Positions 47,601 through 56,559 of a DNA stretch of 64,000 bases are shown in pieces; within the stretch, counting starts at the first letter, position 1, and each line of letters begins with the position of its first letter. Under the pieces are notes generated by a model that was not told the DNA's origin, did no database searches, and saw only the letters and a program-made list of their open reading frames with translations. Made by a program: the position numbers and the translations under genes. The stretch comes from Topomyia yanbarensis (taxonomy: Eukaryota > Arthropoda > Insecta > Diptera > Culicidae). The stretch lies in assembly GCF_030247195.1 (NCBI RefSeq), contig NC_080671.1, positions 102,659,845 to 102,723,844 of the forward strand. The letters are read 5' to 3'.

Positions 47601-48337
47601 TCAATATTTCGTGTTAAGTCATAAGGAACATTGATTGAATTCGTAAGGCCTAATTCACTGTTAATTGAAACAACGATTGGCAAATGATCGCTACCGTGAG
47701 GATCAGGTACAACCTTCCACGTGCAATCTAACCGAAGTGATGTCGAGCACAGAGACAGATCTAATGCACTTGGACGTGCAGGAGGTCTGGGGATGCGTGT
47801 TGTTTCGCCAGTATTTAAAACTGTCATATTAAATTCGTCACACACATTGTATATCAAAGAGGATCGATTATCATTGTAGAGGGAACCCCACAATACTCCG
47901 TGCGAGTTGAAGTCTCCCAGTATCAGACGCGGAGCAGCCATGGATTCCACTACCTCAAAAATTTGATGTTGTCCAATTTGAACTTTGGGAGGTATATATA
48001 TAGAAGCGATAGACATGTCTTTGCCTTTAATGTTCGTTTGGACAGCTACAGCCTCAATGCCCGTATACAAGGGGATGTTAATTTTATAGAAAGAATAGCA
48101 CTTTTTAATTCCTAGAAGCACTCCTCCATACGGGGTGTCTCGGTCTAGGCGAATAATGTTGAAATCATTTAAGTTGAAATTAATGTTTGAGGTAAGCCAT
48201 GTTTCACATAGAGCAAAAGCATCGCATTTTAAATTATGCAGTAAAATTTTTAAGGAATCAATTTTAGGTATGATACTTCTGCAATTCCACTGTAAAACAG
48301 TGATGGAATCTTTCATTGGAGGAGGTGCATTACCCAT
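44645..48337 (-). CDS. I-like ORF2: endonuclease, reverse transcriptase, RNase H
   Basis: A 1,230-residue polyprotein that nicks the target, copies the element RNA into DNA at the nick and removes RNA. The AP-type endonuclease lies at about 12-225, with CETW (E45), LGDFNSHG (D142) and SDH (216-218). The reverse transcriptase is at about 440-720, with YRPIAMLS, FLDIKGAFD (D573), GLPQGSCLSPLLYNFY and LADDG (D662, D663). The first box residue is L rather than the commoner Y/F. RNase H is at about 947-1070, with YTDGS (D952), AELAA (E985), TDSLS (D1009), HCSIAGNEKAD (H1055, D1065). A C-terminal Cys/His cluster is at C1163, C1165, H1170, C1179. All key residues are present. I place the start at the ATG 48335-48337, which overlaps the ORF1 stop by 8 nt (ATGGGTAA). 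The frame extends 13 codons further upstream without an ATG. Confidence 0.95.
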   Translation of the reverse strand: MGNAPPPMKDSITVLQWNCRSIIPKIDSLKILLHNLKCDAFALCETWLTSNINFNLNDFNIIRLDRDTPYGGVLLGIKKCYSFYKINIPLYTGIEAVAVQTNIKGKDMSIASIYIPPKVQIGQHQIFEVVESMAAPRLILGDFNSHGVLWGSLYNDNRSSLIYNVCDEFNMTVLNTGETTRIPRPPARPSALDLSLCSTSLRLDCTWKVVPDPHGSDHLPIVVSINSELGLTNSINVPYDLTRNIDWKTYETLISTSLASTEELPPTEEYEFLAGLIIEAAEQAQTKCNPGMTINRRPPNPWWDKECSDAYEAKQVAYKEIMKQKGGIRENFENYFILQNKFDSIRRAKKSSYWRRFVDGLSRETSMSTLWNTARRMRNRNVTNESEDFSNRWIFNFAKKICPDSAPAQKITRDAPTSNDFIDSPLTMMEFSIALLSCNNNAPGLDRIKFNLVKNLPDLAKRRLLNLFNKLLEQNIVPHDWRQVRVIAIPKPGKPASDHNSYRPIAMLSCIRKLLEKIILRRLDNWVEANGLLSDTQFGFRRGKGTNDCLALLSSEIQLAYAKKEQMASVFLDIKGAFDSVSIDVLSEKLHQCGLSPILNNYLYNLLSEKHMHFSYGDLATLRISYMGLPQGSCLSPLLYNFYVNDIDNCIVSPCTLRQLADDGVVSATGPKAINLQQPLQDSLDNLSIWSLKLGIDFSTEKTELVVFSRKRDPAQLQLQLVGRTIAQVLTFKYLGIWFDSKGTWGGHIRYLITKCQQRINFLRTITGSWWGSHPSDMMRLYQTTILSVMEYGCICFRSAANTHIIKLERIQYRCLRIALGCMQSTHTMSLEVLAGVLPLKDRFWDLSSPLLIRCEVMNPLVIENFERLVELQPQTRFMTVYFNHMSQEITPARYVHTYVNILDIPESTLFFDTSMQAEIRGIPDHLRSREIPKIFTSKYQHIDCLKMFYTDGSRISEATGFGIFNNNFSISLKLAEPASVYIAELAAVHYSFQIINTLPPNHYFILTDSLSTIAALRSKRIDNHDPFFLGKIRESLSNLTRKCYKFTLVWLPAHCSIAGNEKADNLAKIGALDGEIYERPIAYNEFYSASRQRTLASWQTSWDNGDMGRWLHSIIPKVSTKAWFKGLDVSRDFIRVMSRLMSNHYTLDAHLRRIGLAEGNHCACGEGYHDIEHVVWSCTEYREARSQLVDSLQVRGRPIHVPVRDILAYRDPLYMELIYHFLKTASVKI

Positions 48338-49643
48338 TGAAAGATACAATCGCTGCAAGGATGGGCCATTGAGCAATCAGCTGCTCTAAAAATGTTCTAA
48401 TTGTTGGGAGGAAAGCTGAAAGTATACTCTTTAGTGGTTCAGAAATATTGAATGCTTTAAAAATCCAATCAACAATTTCAGAAAATTTCAATAATCCTAC
48501 CCCCGGCTGAGGCTCAGAGGTAGTCGAAATTTTATTATTTCCAGTAATGGTGTTCTGTTTGGATTGTACGTTCCCAAAACCGGGTGGAATTGATTTCGGT
48601 TTTGAATCGGAATTTTTCGGTTTTGGGCGCAGTTTATCTATTGGTGGAGAAATTTTAAGGCCCTTGCTTGGCAGCTTGGGAAAAGAAGACTGTTTTCTTT
48701 TTCTGGAATTTCCGGGTAAAACAAATGATGTACCTTCGCACGCTCCGTCAGAGTCAGACTGTTCCGAAAATAGAGATGCGTAAGTGTTTTCTAAGAAGAT
48801 GGGTTTAGGGGTAGCATTTTTCAACATTTCTGCATAGGAGCGCTTAGACCTCTCCTTCAAGGATCGTTTAATTTTATCCTCACGCAATTTATAAATGGGG
48901 CATGCAGGGAGCTCATGTGAGTTTTCTCCGCACATTAAACATTTTTCTGAATTTTCATTGCATGTATCCTCTTGATGAGAACCCCCACATTTGCCACACC
49001 GTGCCTTATTGGAACAATAAGTGGCTGTGTGGCCAAGCTGTTTGCAATTAAGGCAATTCATTACACGAGGAATAAAAAGACGAACAGGGAGACGAATCTT
49101 ATCGATAATGACATAGTTGGGCAGCGCAGACCCAGCGAAAGTCACTCGAAATGAGTCAGACAGTCGATAAACTTTTTTATCTCCTTCGTGTGATACTGAA
49201 TGCAATTGCTTGCATTCAAGTATTTTTACGTCTTTAAGTATGGTGTCTTTGAAACGACCAACCCCATGCTTAATTATGTCATCAACAGTCAAACTCGATT
49301 CTGTGATGACCCCATCAATTTCAATTTCCTTTGAAGGAATATACGCTCTATACTCACGCGTAAAAAGCTCGCAAGAAGCAATTGCATTGGCTTGTTTGAG
49401 ACTACCAACGACAATGCGTATTTTATCTTTATTGACTTTGACGATCTCTTTTACATCCGAGAATCGCGAAGTCAAATCTTTAGAAATTTGAATAATATTT
49501 AGCGCCTTTACTTTACGCCTAATAAATACAATCCATGGTCCCGTTGAAGACTCTGGGTAAATTTTAATTCTAGTCGGATTTACATTTTCAGCATAAGGCT
49601 TAGGGGGAGGGTCTGTTACTCGTTCTCCCATCTCTTCATCCAT
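48330..49643 (-). CDS. I-like ORF1: RNA-binding zinc-knuckle protein
   Basis: A 437-residue nucleocapsid-like protein expected to coat the element RNA and accompany it to the nucleus. An RRM-like fold is suggested at about 34-110 (WIVFIRRKV, then an alternation of strand- and helix-like segments). Three zinc knuckles are clear: CLNCKQLGHTATYC (197-210), CGKCGGSHQEDTC (216-228, one residue shorter) and CLMCGENSHELPAC (235-248). A basic linker (KRSLKERSKRSYAEML) and a proline/lysine-rich tail follow. The ATG at 49641-49643 is the first in frame. The stop overlaps the ORF2 start by 8 nt, so the two proteins are probably made from one RNA. Confidence 0.93.
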   Translation of the reverse strand: MDEEMGERVTDPPPKPYAENVNPTRIKIYPESSTGPWIVFIRRKVKALNIIQISKDLTSRFSDVKEIVKVNKDKIRIVVGSLKQANAIASCELFTREYRAYIPSKEIEIDGVITESSLTVDDIIKHGVGRFKDTILKDVKILECKQLHSVSHEGDKKVYRLSDSFRVTFAGSALPNYVIIDKIRLPVRLFIPRVMNCLNCKQLGHTATYCSNKARCGKCGGSHQEDTCNENSEKCLMCGENSHELPACPIYKLREDKIKRSLKERSKRSYAEMLKNATPKPIFLENTYASLFSEQSDSDGACEGTSFVLPGNSRKRKQSSFPKLPSKGLKISPPIDKLRPKPKNSDSKPKSIPPGFGNVQSKQNTITGNNKISTTSEPQPGVGLLKFSEIVDWIFKAFNISEPLKSILSAFLPTIRTFLEQLIAQWPILAAIVSFNG

Positions 49644-50226
49644 TTTACCTAGCAAGAAAAACTATCACAAAAGGAATGAAAAATATACCTGTTATACCTG
49701 TAGAACACACCTCATGTGTTACGTTGTAAACTCGGTGCCCGTTGTTTGACAATGTGACACTTGCTGTCCTTCTTCGTCGCGTTGCTTCTTCAGTAGAGAA
49801 ATAGGCCTACCTGCAACACTTCAAAACTCTCTCCGGTTAAGCTGCTCGTCGATATCACCACCACAAGCGCGTTCTCTCCGTTTCCACCGCCGCGGTAAAC
49901 AAATGTGGCTACCTGTGGCTTGCTGCGAAAATCCCACTGTCGATGCGGCACTTTTCGGTGCCACTTATTTTCCTTATTCGTCGTACCACTTCTGCGGTAG
50001 ACGAATAGAGCAAATGGGTCTACCTGTGACGCTTCCCCTCTCGTCGATTAGAATTGCCCGACGACACCAATACAATATATTTTTTCTGTGTGTACAGGCA
50101 CGATCACTGTCGATTTCTGCCACCGCGGTAGGCAAATTCGTCTACCCGCGGTTTGCTGTCAAAACACCGAGGATGCCGTTGACCACGCCTCCGACGTATC
50201 AACTGTCGACTCACACTTAACAAACT

Positions 50227-50260
<34 letters not shown>

Positions 50261-50360
50261 ACAAAAACGCATACAGCGTCTCGCACTCCGTCACTCTCTC
50301 GAGAACAAAACCTTCCACCTGGAGGCACAACCGTCTCGGCCGGTTGCAAAAACTGTTATG
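49644..50360 (-). promoter_or_regulatory. I-like element 5' untranslated region with repeated modules
   Basis: The region is GC-rich compared with the window. Three imperfect repeats centred on CCGCGGTAAACAAATGTGGC-like sequence lie near 49890, 49990 and 50122, each followed by a CTACC(T/C)G(T/C)G block and, further on, a CACTGTCGAT-like block. A (TC)n tract lies at 50231-50258. I-clade elements use promoters located in this region, so the modules may be regulatory. That role is inference. Confidence 0.55.
50231..50258. repeat. (TC)n microsatellite
   Basis: About 14 TC units without interruption, lying inside the 5' untranslated region of the I-like element (GA tract on the element's sense strand). 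Confidence 0.9.
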
Positions 50361-50374
50361 ACGACAGCATTGTT
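50361..50374. repeat. Target duplication, right (5') copy
   Basis: ACGACAGCATTGTT, identical to 44315-44328, directly next to the 5' end of the I-like element. It lies within the coding frame of the Jockey/CR1-like host element. Confidence 0.92.
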
Positions 50375-50437
50375 AGCACGCTGTTGGATATAAACTGAGA
50401 CGAAAATCTTAACAATGACGACGCGAACGAAGCAGTG

Positions 50438-52450
50438 ATGACGTTTTCTAGTATTCTTAACTACCTTATCGACCGCCATGTGCCAAAACGAACAATTAGT
50501 ACCGATGAACACCCTCCCTGGCAATCAGCCGTCCTTGGACGTTTAAAATCTGCCAAACGAGCTGCATTTAAAAAATTCACGAAGCATAAGACACTTGCAT
50601 TACGAAATCACTACTTTCAGCTCAACCTCGAATATAAACAAAGCAAACGCGCCTTTTTTAGACACCAACGAAACGTCGAGCGTCAACTGAAATCCAAGTC
50701 CAAGTCGTTCTGGAAGTATGTTAACGAGCAGCGAAAAGAATCCGGTTTACCGTCTTGTATGTCGTTTAATGGAGTTTTAGGTTCCGACACTAAGGAAATT
50801 TGCCAACTGTTCTCCGACAAATTTTCAAGCGTTTTTTTTTTGAACGAGCGCCTGCCACCACAAGTCGCTGCCGCCGCTAAATTAACTCCTTCTCTAAGAC
50901 GAACCATCAACCGAATTTGTGTCGATAATGCTGCCATTCTTGCAGCAAATGCCAAACTGAAAGCATCTTGTTCCCCGGGTTTAGATGGTGTTCCCTCGAT
51001 TTTTGTCAAAAAGTGCATCAGCGGGCTTCTTGAACCACTTCGGCGAGTCTTCGAGCTATCACTCACTACTGGTACATTCCCTTCCTGCTGGAAAGCAGCG
51101 CACATGTTTCCAGTTCATAAAAAAGGAAACAAATCGAACATTGACAATTATCGGGGAATTCCGTGTTTAAGTGCCGTATCAAAACTGGTTGAGCTGGTTG
51201 AGTTAGATCCTATTTTCTTTCACTGCAAACACTACATTGCAGACGACCAACACGGTTTCATGCCTAAACGATCGACAACGACAAACTTGCTCTCGTTCAC
51301 AACATATGTAATGGATGGATTCGCTGACGGATTGCAAACCGATGCTATTTACATGGATCTATCTGCGGCCTGCGACAAAATCAACCATGATATCGCGGTA
51401 GCGAAGCTGGACAAACTCGGCATTCATGGACAATTTCTGCGCTGGTTTCGTTCCTACCTCGATGGAAGGCAACTCCAAATCAGCATTAAGGATTGCCTAT
51501 CTGCACCATTCTTCGCTACATCCGGCATACCACAAGGAAGCCATCTCGGTCCAGTAATATTCCTCCTCTACTTTAATGACGTCATTTTCACATTACAAGG
51601 ACCCCGGCTTTCTTTCGCCGACGACATGAAAAATTTTCAACAAATACGGGATAAAACCGATGCCGAGCTTCTTCAGAGGGAACTGGACAGCTTTAGTAGT
51701 TGGTGTGATCTAAACAGAATGGTTTTAAACCCGAGCAAATGCTCAATCGTTACGTTCACGCGGAAACGCCATCCGACTCAGTTTAACAACCATTTCTTCG
51801 GCTCGAGCATTCCAAGACACTCTCACATCAAAGATCTCGGAGTCATCATGGATTTGGCATTAACATTCAAACCACATACGTCATACATCGTGGATAAGGC
51901 ATCACGACAGCTTGGATTCATCTTCCGAACAGCGAAAAACTTCAGGGACGTATATTGTCTTAAATCGCTTTACTGCGCGTTGGTCCGCTCAACGTTAGAA
52001 TATTGTTCAGCTGTTTGGAATCCGTACTACCAGAACGGGATTGACAGAATCGAGGCTGTCCAACGCAGGTTCATACGCTTCGCCCTTCGTCATCTCCCAT
52101 GGCGAAACAGATTTCAGCTGCCGAGCTATGAAAACCGTTGCCAGCTAATACACCTCGATACTCTCACCATTCAGAGGGACTGCTCTCGAGCCTTGTTCGT
52201 CTCGGACTTATTCTCTGCCAGAGTGGATTGCCCTACAATCCTCGGACGTCTGGATCTTCAAGCCCGCGTTCGAGCTCTACGCAATAACTCCCTTCTGCGA
52301 GTTCCGTTCAGGAGAACCAACTATGGTTGCCAGAGCGCTGTAACCGGACTCCAACGAATTTTTAACAGTGTGGCGACGGCCTTTGACTTCAACCGGACGC
52401 GGAATGCGACAAAAGCGAAAATGTTATCAATTTTAAAATGTAATTTGTAA
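50438..52450 (+). CDS. Jockey/CR1-like reverse transcriptase ORF (partial ORF2)
   Basis: An open frame of 670 codons from the first ATG to TAA. It starts in the linker between endonuclease and reverse transcriptase (DRHVPKR, HPPW near residues 12-29). The reverse transcriptase follows, with SPGLDGVPS, FPVHKKGNKSNIDNYRGI, ADDQHGFMPKRSTTTNL, YMDLSAACD, SGIPQGSHLGP and LSFADDMKNF. The three catalytic aspartates are present; the aromatic in AAFD is C here. After the reverse transcriptase come LGVIMDLALTFKPH and a C-terminal region ending near a short basic tail. There is no RNase H. It was cut off from its endonuclease by the I-like insertion and by a TGA at 50396-50398, so it cannot now be a working element. 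The neighbouring copy at 57206-58733 belongs to the same clade. Confidence 0.9.
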   Translation: MTFSSILNYLIDRHVPKRTISTDEHPPWQSAVLGRLKSAKRAAFKKFTKHKTLALRNHYFQLNLEYKQSKRAFFRHQRNVERQLKSKSKSFWKYVNEQRKESGLPSCMSFNGVLGSDTKEICQLFSDKFSSVFFLNERLPPQVAAAAKLTPSLRRTINRICVDNAAILAANAKLKASCSPGLDGVPSIFVKKCISGLLEPLRRVFELSLTTGTFPSCWKAAHMFPVHKKGNKSNIDNYRGIPCLSAVSKLVELVELDPIFFHCKHYIADDQHGFMPKRSTTTNLLSFTTYVMDGFADGLQTDAIYMDLSAACDKINHDIAVAKLDKLGIHGQFLRWFRSYLDGRQLQISIKDCLSAPFFATSGIPQGSHLGPVIFLLYFNDVIFTLQGPRLSFADDMKNFQQIRDKTDAELLQRELDSFSSWCDLNRMVLNPSKCSIVTFTRKRHPTQFNNHFFGSSIPRHSHIKDLGVIMDLALTFKPHTSYIVDKASRQLGFIFRTAKNFRDVYCLKSLYCALVRSTLEYCSAVWNPYYQNGIDRIEAVQRRFIRFALRHLPWRNRFQLPSYENRCQLIHLDTLTIQRDCSRALFVSDLFSARVDCPTILGRLDLQARVRALRNNSLLRVPFRRTNYGCQSAVTGLQRIFNSVATAFDFNRTRNATKAKMLSILKCNL

Positions 52451-52504
52451 CAGGCCCTTTGGCCCCAATGGTGGTTGCTTACCATTGGGGCCAAAGGGCC
52501 TGTT
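52449..52504 (+). repeat. Perfect 24-bp stem-loop at the 3' end of the ORF
   Basis: AACAGGCCCTTTGGCCCCAA with GTG-type continuation pairs perfectly with the downstream arm (24 of 24 bp, loop GGTTGCTT at 52473-52480). The left arm starts inside the TAA stop codon. Several non-LTR elements use a 3' RNA structure for recognition by their own reverse transcriptase. That role is inference here. Confidence 0.9.
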
Positions 52505-52525
52505 GGTGAAGGTAATAAACATAAA

Positions 52526-54015
52526 CATATCCAAGAAGCAAACAACTTAAAAAGATTTTTGTACTGAAATTTAACCAAACCATTATGTATAAAAAATCAT
52601 TGAATAGAGTTAAAATAATCGAAGCCCTTTTTGGACGGCTAAAAATGAACCTGATGAACTCGTGGTGAATAGAAAAAATATTCATTCAAAAATCCATATT
52701 ATTCATGCAGTTGAATATCGTACAATAATATTCAACTCAAAATTATCTAGGTAAATGTTTTCAAATGTTAGTAAAGCATGTAAAATAATTATCATTGCTT
52801 ACATTGTGCCAGAGACTACTTTGATTACGTTTGATTCGTTACTGCATCTTCACTTCGTGCAATAATCGGAGACGAATGAAAACCTGCACTAAATGAATGG
52901 GCAGTTTATTCGTTTACGGTGCGTGAATATTGAAAATGAAAGCGATTGAATATGATCAATTTTCATTCAATGAATTCCAATATTTGTAACTCTGTCATTG
53001 AATACTTATAAATCATAGCATGATATGAATTAACTTGAAATGTAGAATTCTTTGTTCTACACACCAAGAAATAATCGTCGTTTTGTATATAAATAGTTGA
53101 AAGATTTGTCAACCGGTTTAATGTCATCCCTCAATCCTTTCAAACGGGAGAGAAATTTGAATGTGCCTCATACAATTCATTGAAACCAGAAAAAAATATT
53201 TTTCTCGTAAAATATCGTAGGCATGAGATATTAAACATCAACCCATTATTCATTATTACAATAGAACGGGAGATCATTAGAACCACACCTGATTTGAACT
53301 TTTGTCCATTTTACACCATCAGTAGACAAGTTTTCAACATGTTAATGCAAAGAGCAAACAATTTCTTTGAAGCAAAAGTAGACGGTTCATTATTATCATT
53401 GAACCAACATACCAATACATACGCGCCTAAAACCAATCTGCCCCAAGTACAGCAACATTTGTTCAGGCAACCAAAAAAAAACAAGCGTTCGACCGACTAT
53501 TATGAACGTACGGCGACAAGCGCTCAAAAATTATAAATCACTCTCGTTTGCACACAACTCTAACGCCCATATGGATATCGCACCAATGCACACTGGTCCA
53601 ATATTTGACTTGAACGGGTGCAAAAAGACCGCCCGTGAGTTTCCCGTGATTGACTTGAACCAGTGCAAAAGGAAATAGAAAAGGTCGTCGCTCATGACAC
53701 TCACGCTACAGTTCAAGCCGTCGCTCATGCAGTTGCTCTATCCAGAGCATGCGGTGAGAGAACGAGATGCGTGGATGTTTGAGGTTGAACCAGTCGTGGG
53801 AAGACAGTTTTTTTTTGAAATTCACCCGCTTGGTATGCTAGGTTAGTTTATCGTTCGGATCAAATTAATCAAATTAAATCAAAATTGTGCTGCTGTATAT
53901 TTATTTTAACTAAAATGGGTTTCGGGTCGTCAGATTTTGCTTACCTGTTCAATGAACAGGTTGAACGTACCGACGCCTCTGACCTATCCATCTTTCAATT
54001 TCATTACTTTACTTT
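52526..54015. other. AT-rich non-coding DNA
   Basis: No gene recognised. A 118-codon frame at 53180-53536 is lysine- and asparagine-rich and has no domain. The block 53560-53780 is less AT-rich with no assignment. Confidence 0.3.
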
Positions 54016-54440
54016 CTCTTATTCTTAAATTTGCCGAAAATAGCCTACTAAATCGATACACAAGTTTAAGGAGGTCTGAGGTGTCCGATTCCGAAACATA
54101 AGCGATTTGCATTTCGAGAATTTTATGTTTCAGCTCAAGCTTCTCCGTGTTAAGTCTTTCCATTTCTTTGTTGTGACGATGCTGTTCATTTGACTGATGT
54201 TTAAGAGTCGAATCAATTGATCAACGCTTTTGCTGATTGACGCTGGTAATGAATAAGATCGACCAACTTTTTGTTTGAATCACTCATGAAGGATTTGTTG
54301 CTGTTGCTTGACCTGAATTTTCACCAGTTTTCCGGTAGTTTGCATTGTTCGTTTGGACCGGGAATGCTGAGAAAGGGCACTTTTATTAATTTCGCTTCGT
54401 TTCAGGGTCTTGGTAAAATTTGAGCCTACCATTGTGCTGT
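54016..54440 (-). pseudogene. Coiled-coil gene fragment, broken
   Basis: The minus strand reads as coding over about 400 bp in shifting frames. An N-terminal part begins MVGSNFTKTLKRSEINKSAL. A charged coiled-coil part (KEMERLNTEKLELKHKILEM) is followed by LLKLVYRFSRLF. This composition resembles the C-terminal half of small insect DNA-binding or transposon-derived proteins, but no family can be named. At least two frame changes and a stop are present. Confidence 0.42.
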
Positions 54441-55609
54441 TCCATATTGATTAACTAAAGTGTGTTTAACTCATTTTACATCCAACGTTTACTAGTATAA
54501 TGCAGATTTTCGAGCTACCGCAGAAAATCTTAAGTGGATTCTAACCCCATAAGAAATCGATAAAAAGTTGCTTATATAGTTCTTAAAAACTGAGGCCTGC
54601 AATGATTTTTGAATCTTAAGATTATAATATGATTCCAGATTCAATTCAAAAAAATTATTCATCTCGTGTTCCCGTAAAATATAAGTCGCACAAAAAAAGA
54701 TTTATTCTTGTTCTGTTATATAAGTAATGAAAAAATTGCTTCCCTTGAGTTGCGCATCTTACCCCTATCTTCCTTATCCATAGAAAGTGGTCGAAGCGTG
54801 TCCGCAGAACGGATGGGGTGTGCGCAGCAATGAAGAGGAAGAACCGCACAAGAAACCGGCAGAAAGAAGCTATTAAAAAACTGGAATCGTACGATACAGA
54901 TTTGCCACATGCACACACACACACCGCAGAAGACACGAGAAAAATAAGTCTGGAAGAACCATCATCCTTTTCGTCGTCTTCCATCGGTTGCCCAGTGTTG
55001 CCATGGTTAAGCCCTCATGCACCGTTTTGATTGTTGGTTGTGTCCATACGGTTCCCCGGCACACGAATCCCTTCTCCGATATTGGTGAGGTGATGATCCA
55101 CGGTTACAATAGCTGAAACGGTTCGAAAATAGAATCACGAAAGGGAAGGAGGTTCGATGAGAAGTGTTGCGCCATTGAAATACGTCCTTCAAGGTCCAAT
55201 TGTGTCAGCATGATGGGGAAGCACGATGAGTGGGTGCCACCCGGTCGGTCCCCTCAGAGACGTACAGAATTTCGATGATTCATTGCAGGAAGTTTCCGGT
55301 GCTGCTGCTGCCGGCCGGTGTGCTGCCACACACATTTTCGGAAGCGATTTTTTGACGTGCAGTTAGTTGTTTCGTTTGAGAAAACATCCGTCGGCTTTTG
55401 GTTTTCCGGTTGCTAAGCCAGTTACTGCTGGACTGATTTTCGTTTGGTCGTTGTTCTTTTTACTTTTCTTATACAAGAAATGTTTAAACATCGGTCAAAT
55501 TTTGAAGAATTTTTTTGAGAAGCTTGAGTCTACGTGCATGTGTTTTTGCATCGATCTCATAATTATCTCAGCAATGGCTAGCGAAGTGAATTTGCCATGT
55601 TCGAAGGAG
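54441..55609. other. Unique non-coding DNA with a short CA tract
   Basis: 54780-55365 is less AT-rich and contains a (CA)n tract near 54910, with no transposon similarity or domain in any frame. It could be untranslated exon or promoter DNA, but no splice site pair supports this. Confidence 0.3.
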
Positions 55610-55995
55610 TAGGGGGACCCGGGGCTATTAACACCGTGAGGGTGATTCGGACCCCCTCGATTTTTCAGAAAATCGTAAGACTTTCTCACTGTTGTACATA
55701 TTCGTGGAAACGCTATTCTAAAGCAATAATTTTTTGAGCTGAATCTAATTCTTTAGTTTTTTAGAAAGGAGGTATAACGTGTTTCATTTTTTCGCCATCT
55801 TCAAAACAAAATTCATTATACTGGTAAAACCGTGATTAAATCAACAAATAAAAGTGAAAAAAATAACAGATAAGTGTTTTGGAAAGCTTGAGAAAGCTTG
55901 TATGGAATGATTTTTGTTTGCGTGAAAACACCGATATTTTCAAGACACTCACCACTTTTGTGCGAAATGAACTATTGGGCTATTCGGTCCCCCTA
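55610..55995. mobile_element. MITE with TAGGGGGACC ends, about 386 bp
   Basis: TAGGGGGACC at the left and GGTCCCCCTA at the right are perfect 10-bp inverted repeats, extended by GGGGCTATT / GGGCTATTCGG words. If TA is the target duplication, a Tc1/mariner-like class fits. The interior is AT-rich and non-coding. Confidence 0.68.
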
Positions 55996-56559
55996 TTCCA
56001 TCAACCACCGTTCAGCGGCTTGCTTATTTTTTGCTTCTTAAGAAGTTTCTCCAATGAAAATTCTTAGGTAAATTATGTTTATTATACAAAAAATTAAAAA
56101 AAAGACGGTCTGAATTAATCCGTAGGGAGGTCTACGTTGTAAAAAGTTGGAAAAAACGCTGAATTTTGCAAATCGTCGCCTAGCGCTGCCATGCCACCAA
56201 AATGTAACCGAGGTTTCAAGCTAACAATTTGGACCATTCACCGATAAATTCTTCGATGGATTTTGAGTTATGATGTACACTGCAAAACAAGTTTTCGACG
56301 AAAATCCTCCAGAGTTTCACTGTCACTGGTTCAATTTTCAGTATTTTGGCACCAAAATTTAAGAAAATATTGTTTAGTTGTGGTATTATTATAAGGAAAT
56401 TGAATGAATATACTAACACTGTATTACCGTAACAATTTTTAAAAATATGCTTTTTTACCGAATTAAGCTCACTCTTCTTTTAAGGAGTGCACGATTTAGG
56501 TATCAAGAAATACTGAGTGGTTGTACGAAACAATCCACTACATGATCAGGGTTATGGGG
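55996..56559. other. AT-rich DNA with an interspersed repeat
   Basis: The block near 56257-56302 matches 23110-23160. No gene was recognised. Confidence 0.35.

Larger units (their letters stand above)
44329..50360 (-). mobile_element. Full-length I-like non-LTR retrotransposon, about 6.0 kb
   Basis: The element has a 5' untranslated region (about 717 bp), ORF1, ORF2, a 3' untranslated region (about 316 bp) and an oligo(A) tail of at least 11 A, bounded by 14-bp target duplications. ORF2 with endonuclease, reverse transcriptase and RNase H, plus zinc-knuckle ORF1, is the I-clade layout. No stop or frameshift was found in either ORF, so this is a recent and possibly mobile copy. A decayed relative is at 4528-5755. 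Confidence 0.93.
44200..52525 (+). mobile_element. Jockey/CR1-like non-LTR element split by the I-like insertion
   Basis: The left piece (44200-44328) encodes the end of an endonuclease domain (RHRPPLHL, YDFKNADYDSI). The right piece (50375-52525) continues in the same reading frame once the I-like element and one target copy are set aside, with one in-frame TGA at 50396-50398. The right piece holds the reverse transcriptase ORF, a 24-bp hairpin and a short 3' tail with AGGTAATAAACATAAAC. The 5' part (ORF1 and most of the endonuclease) is missing. Jockey versus CR1 clade is not decided here. Confidence 0.82.
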
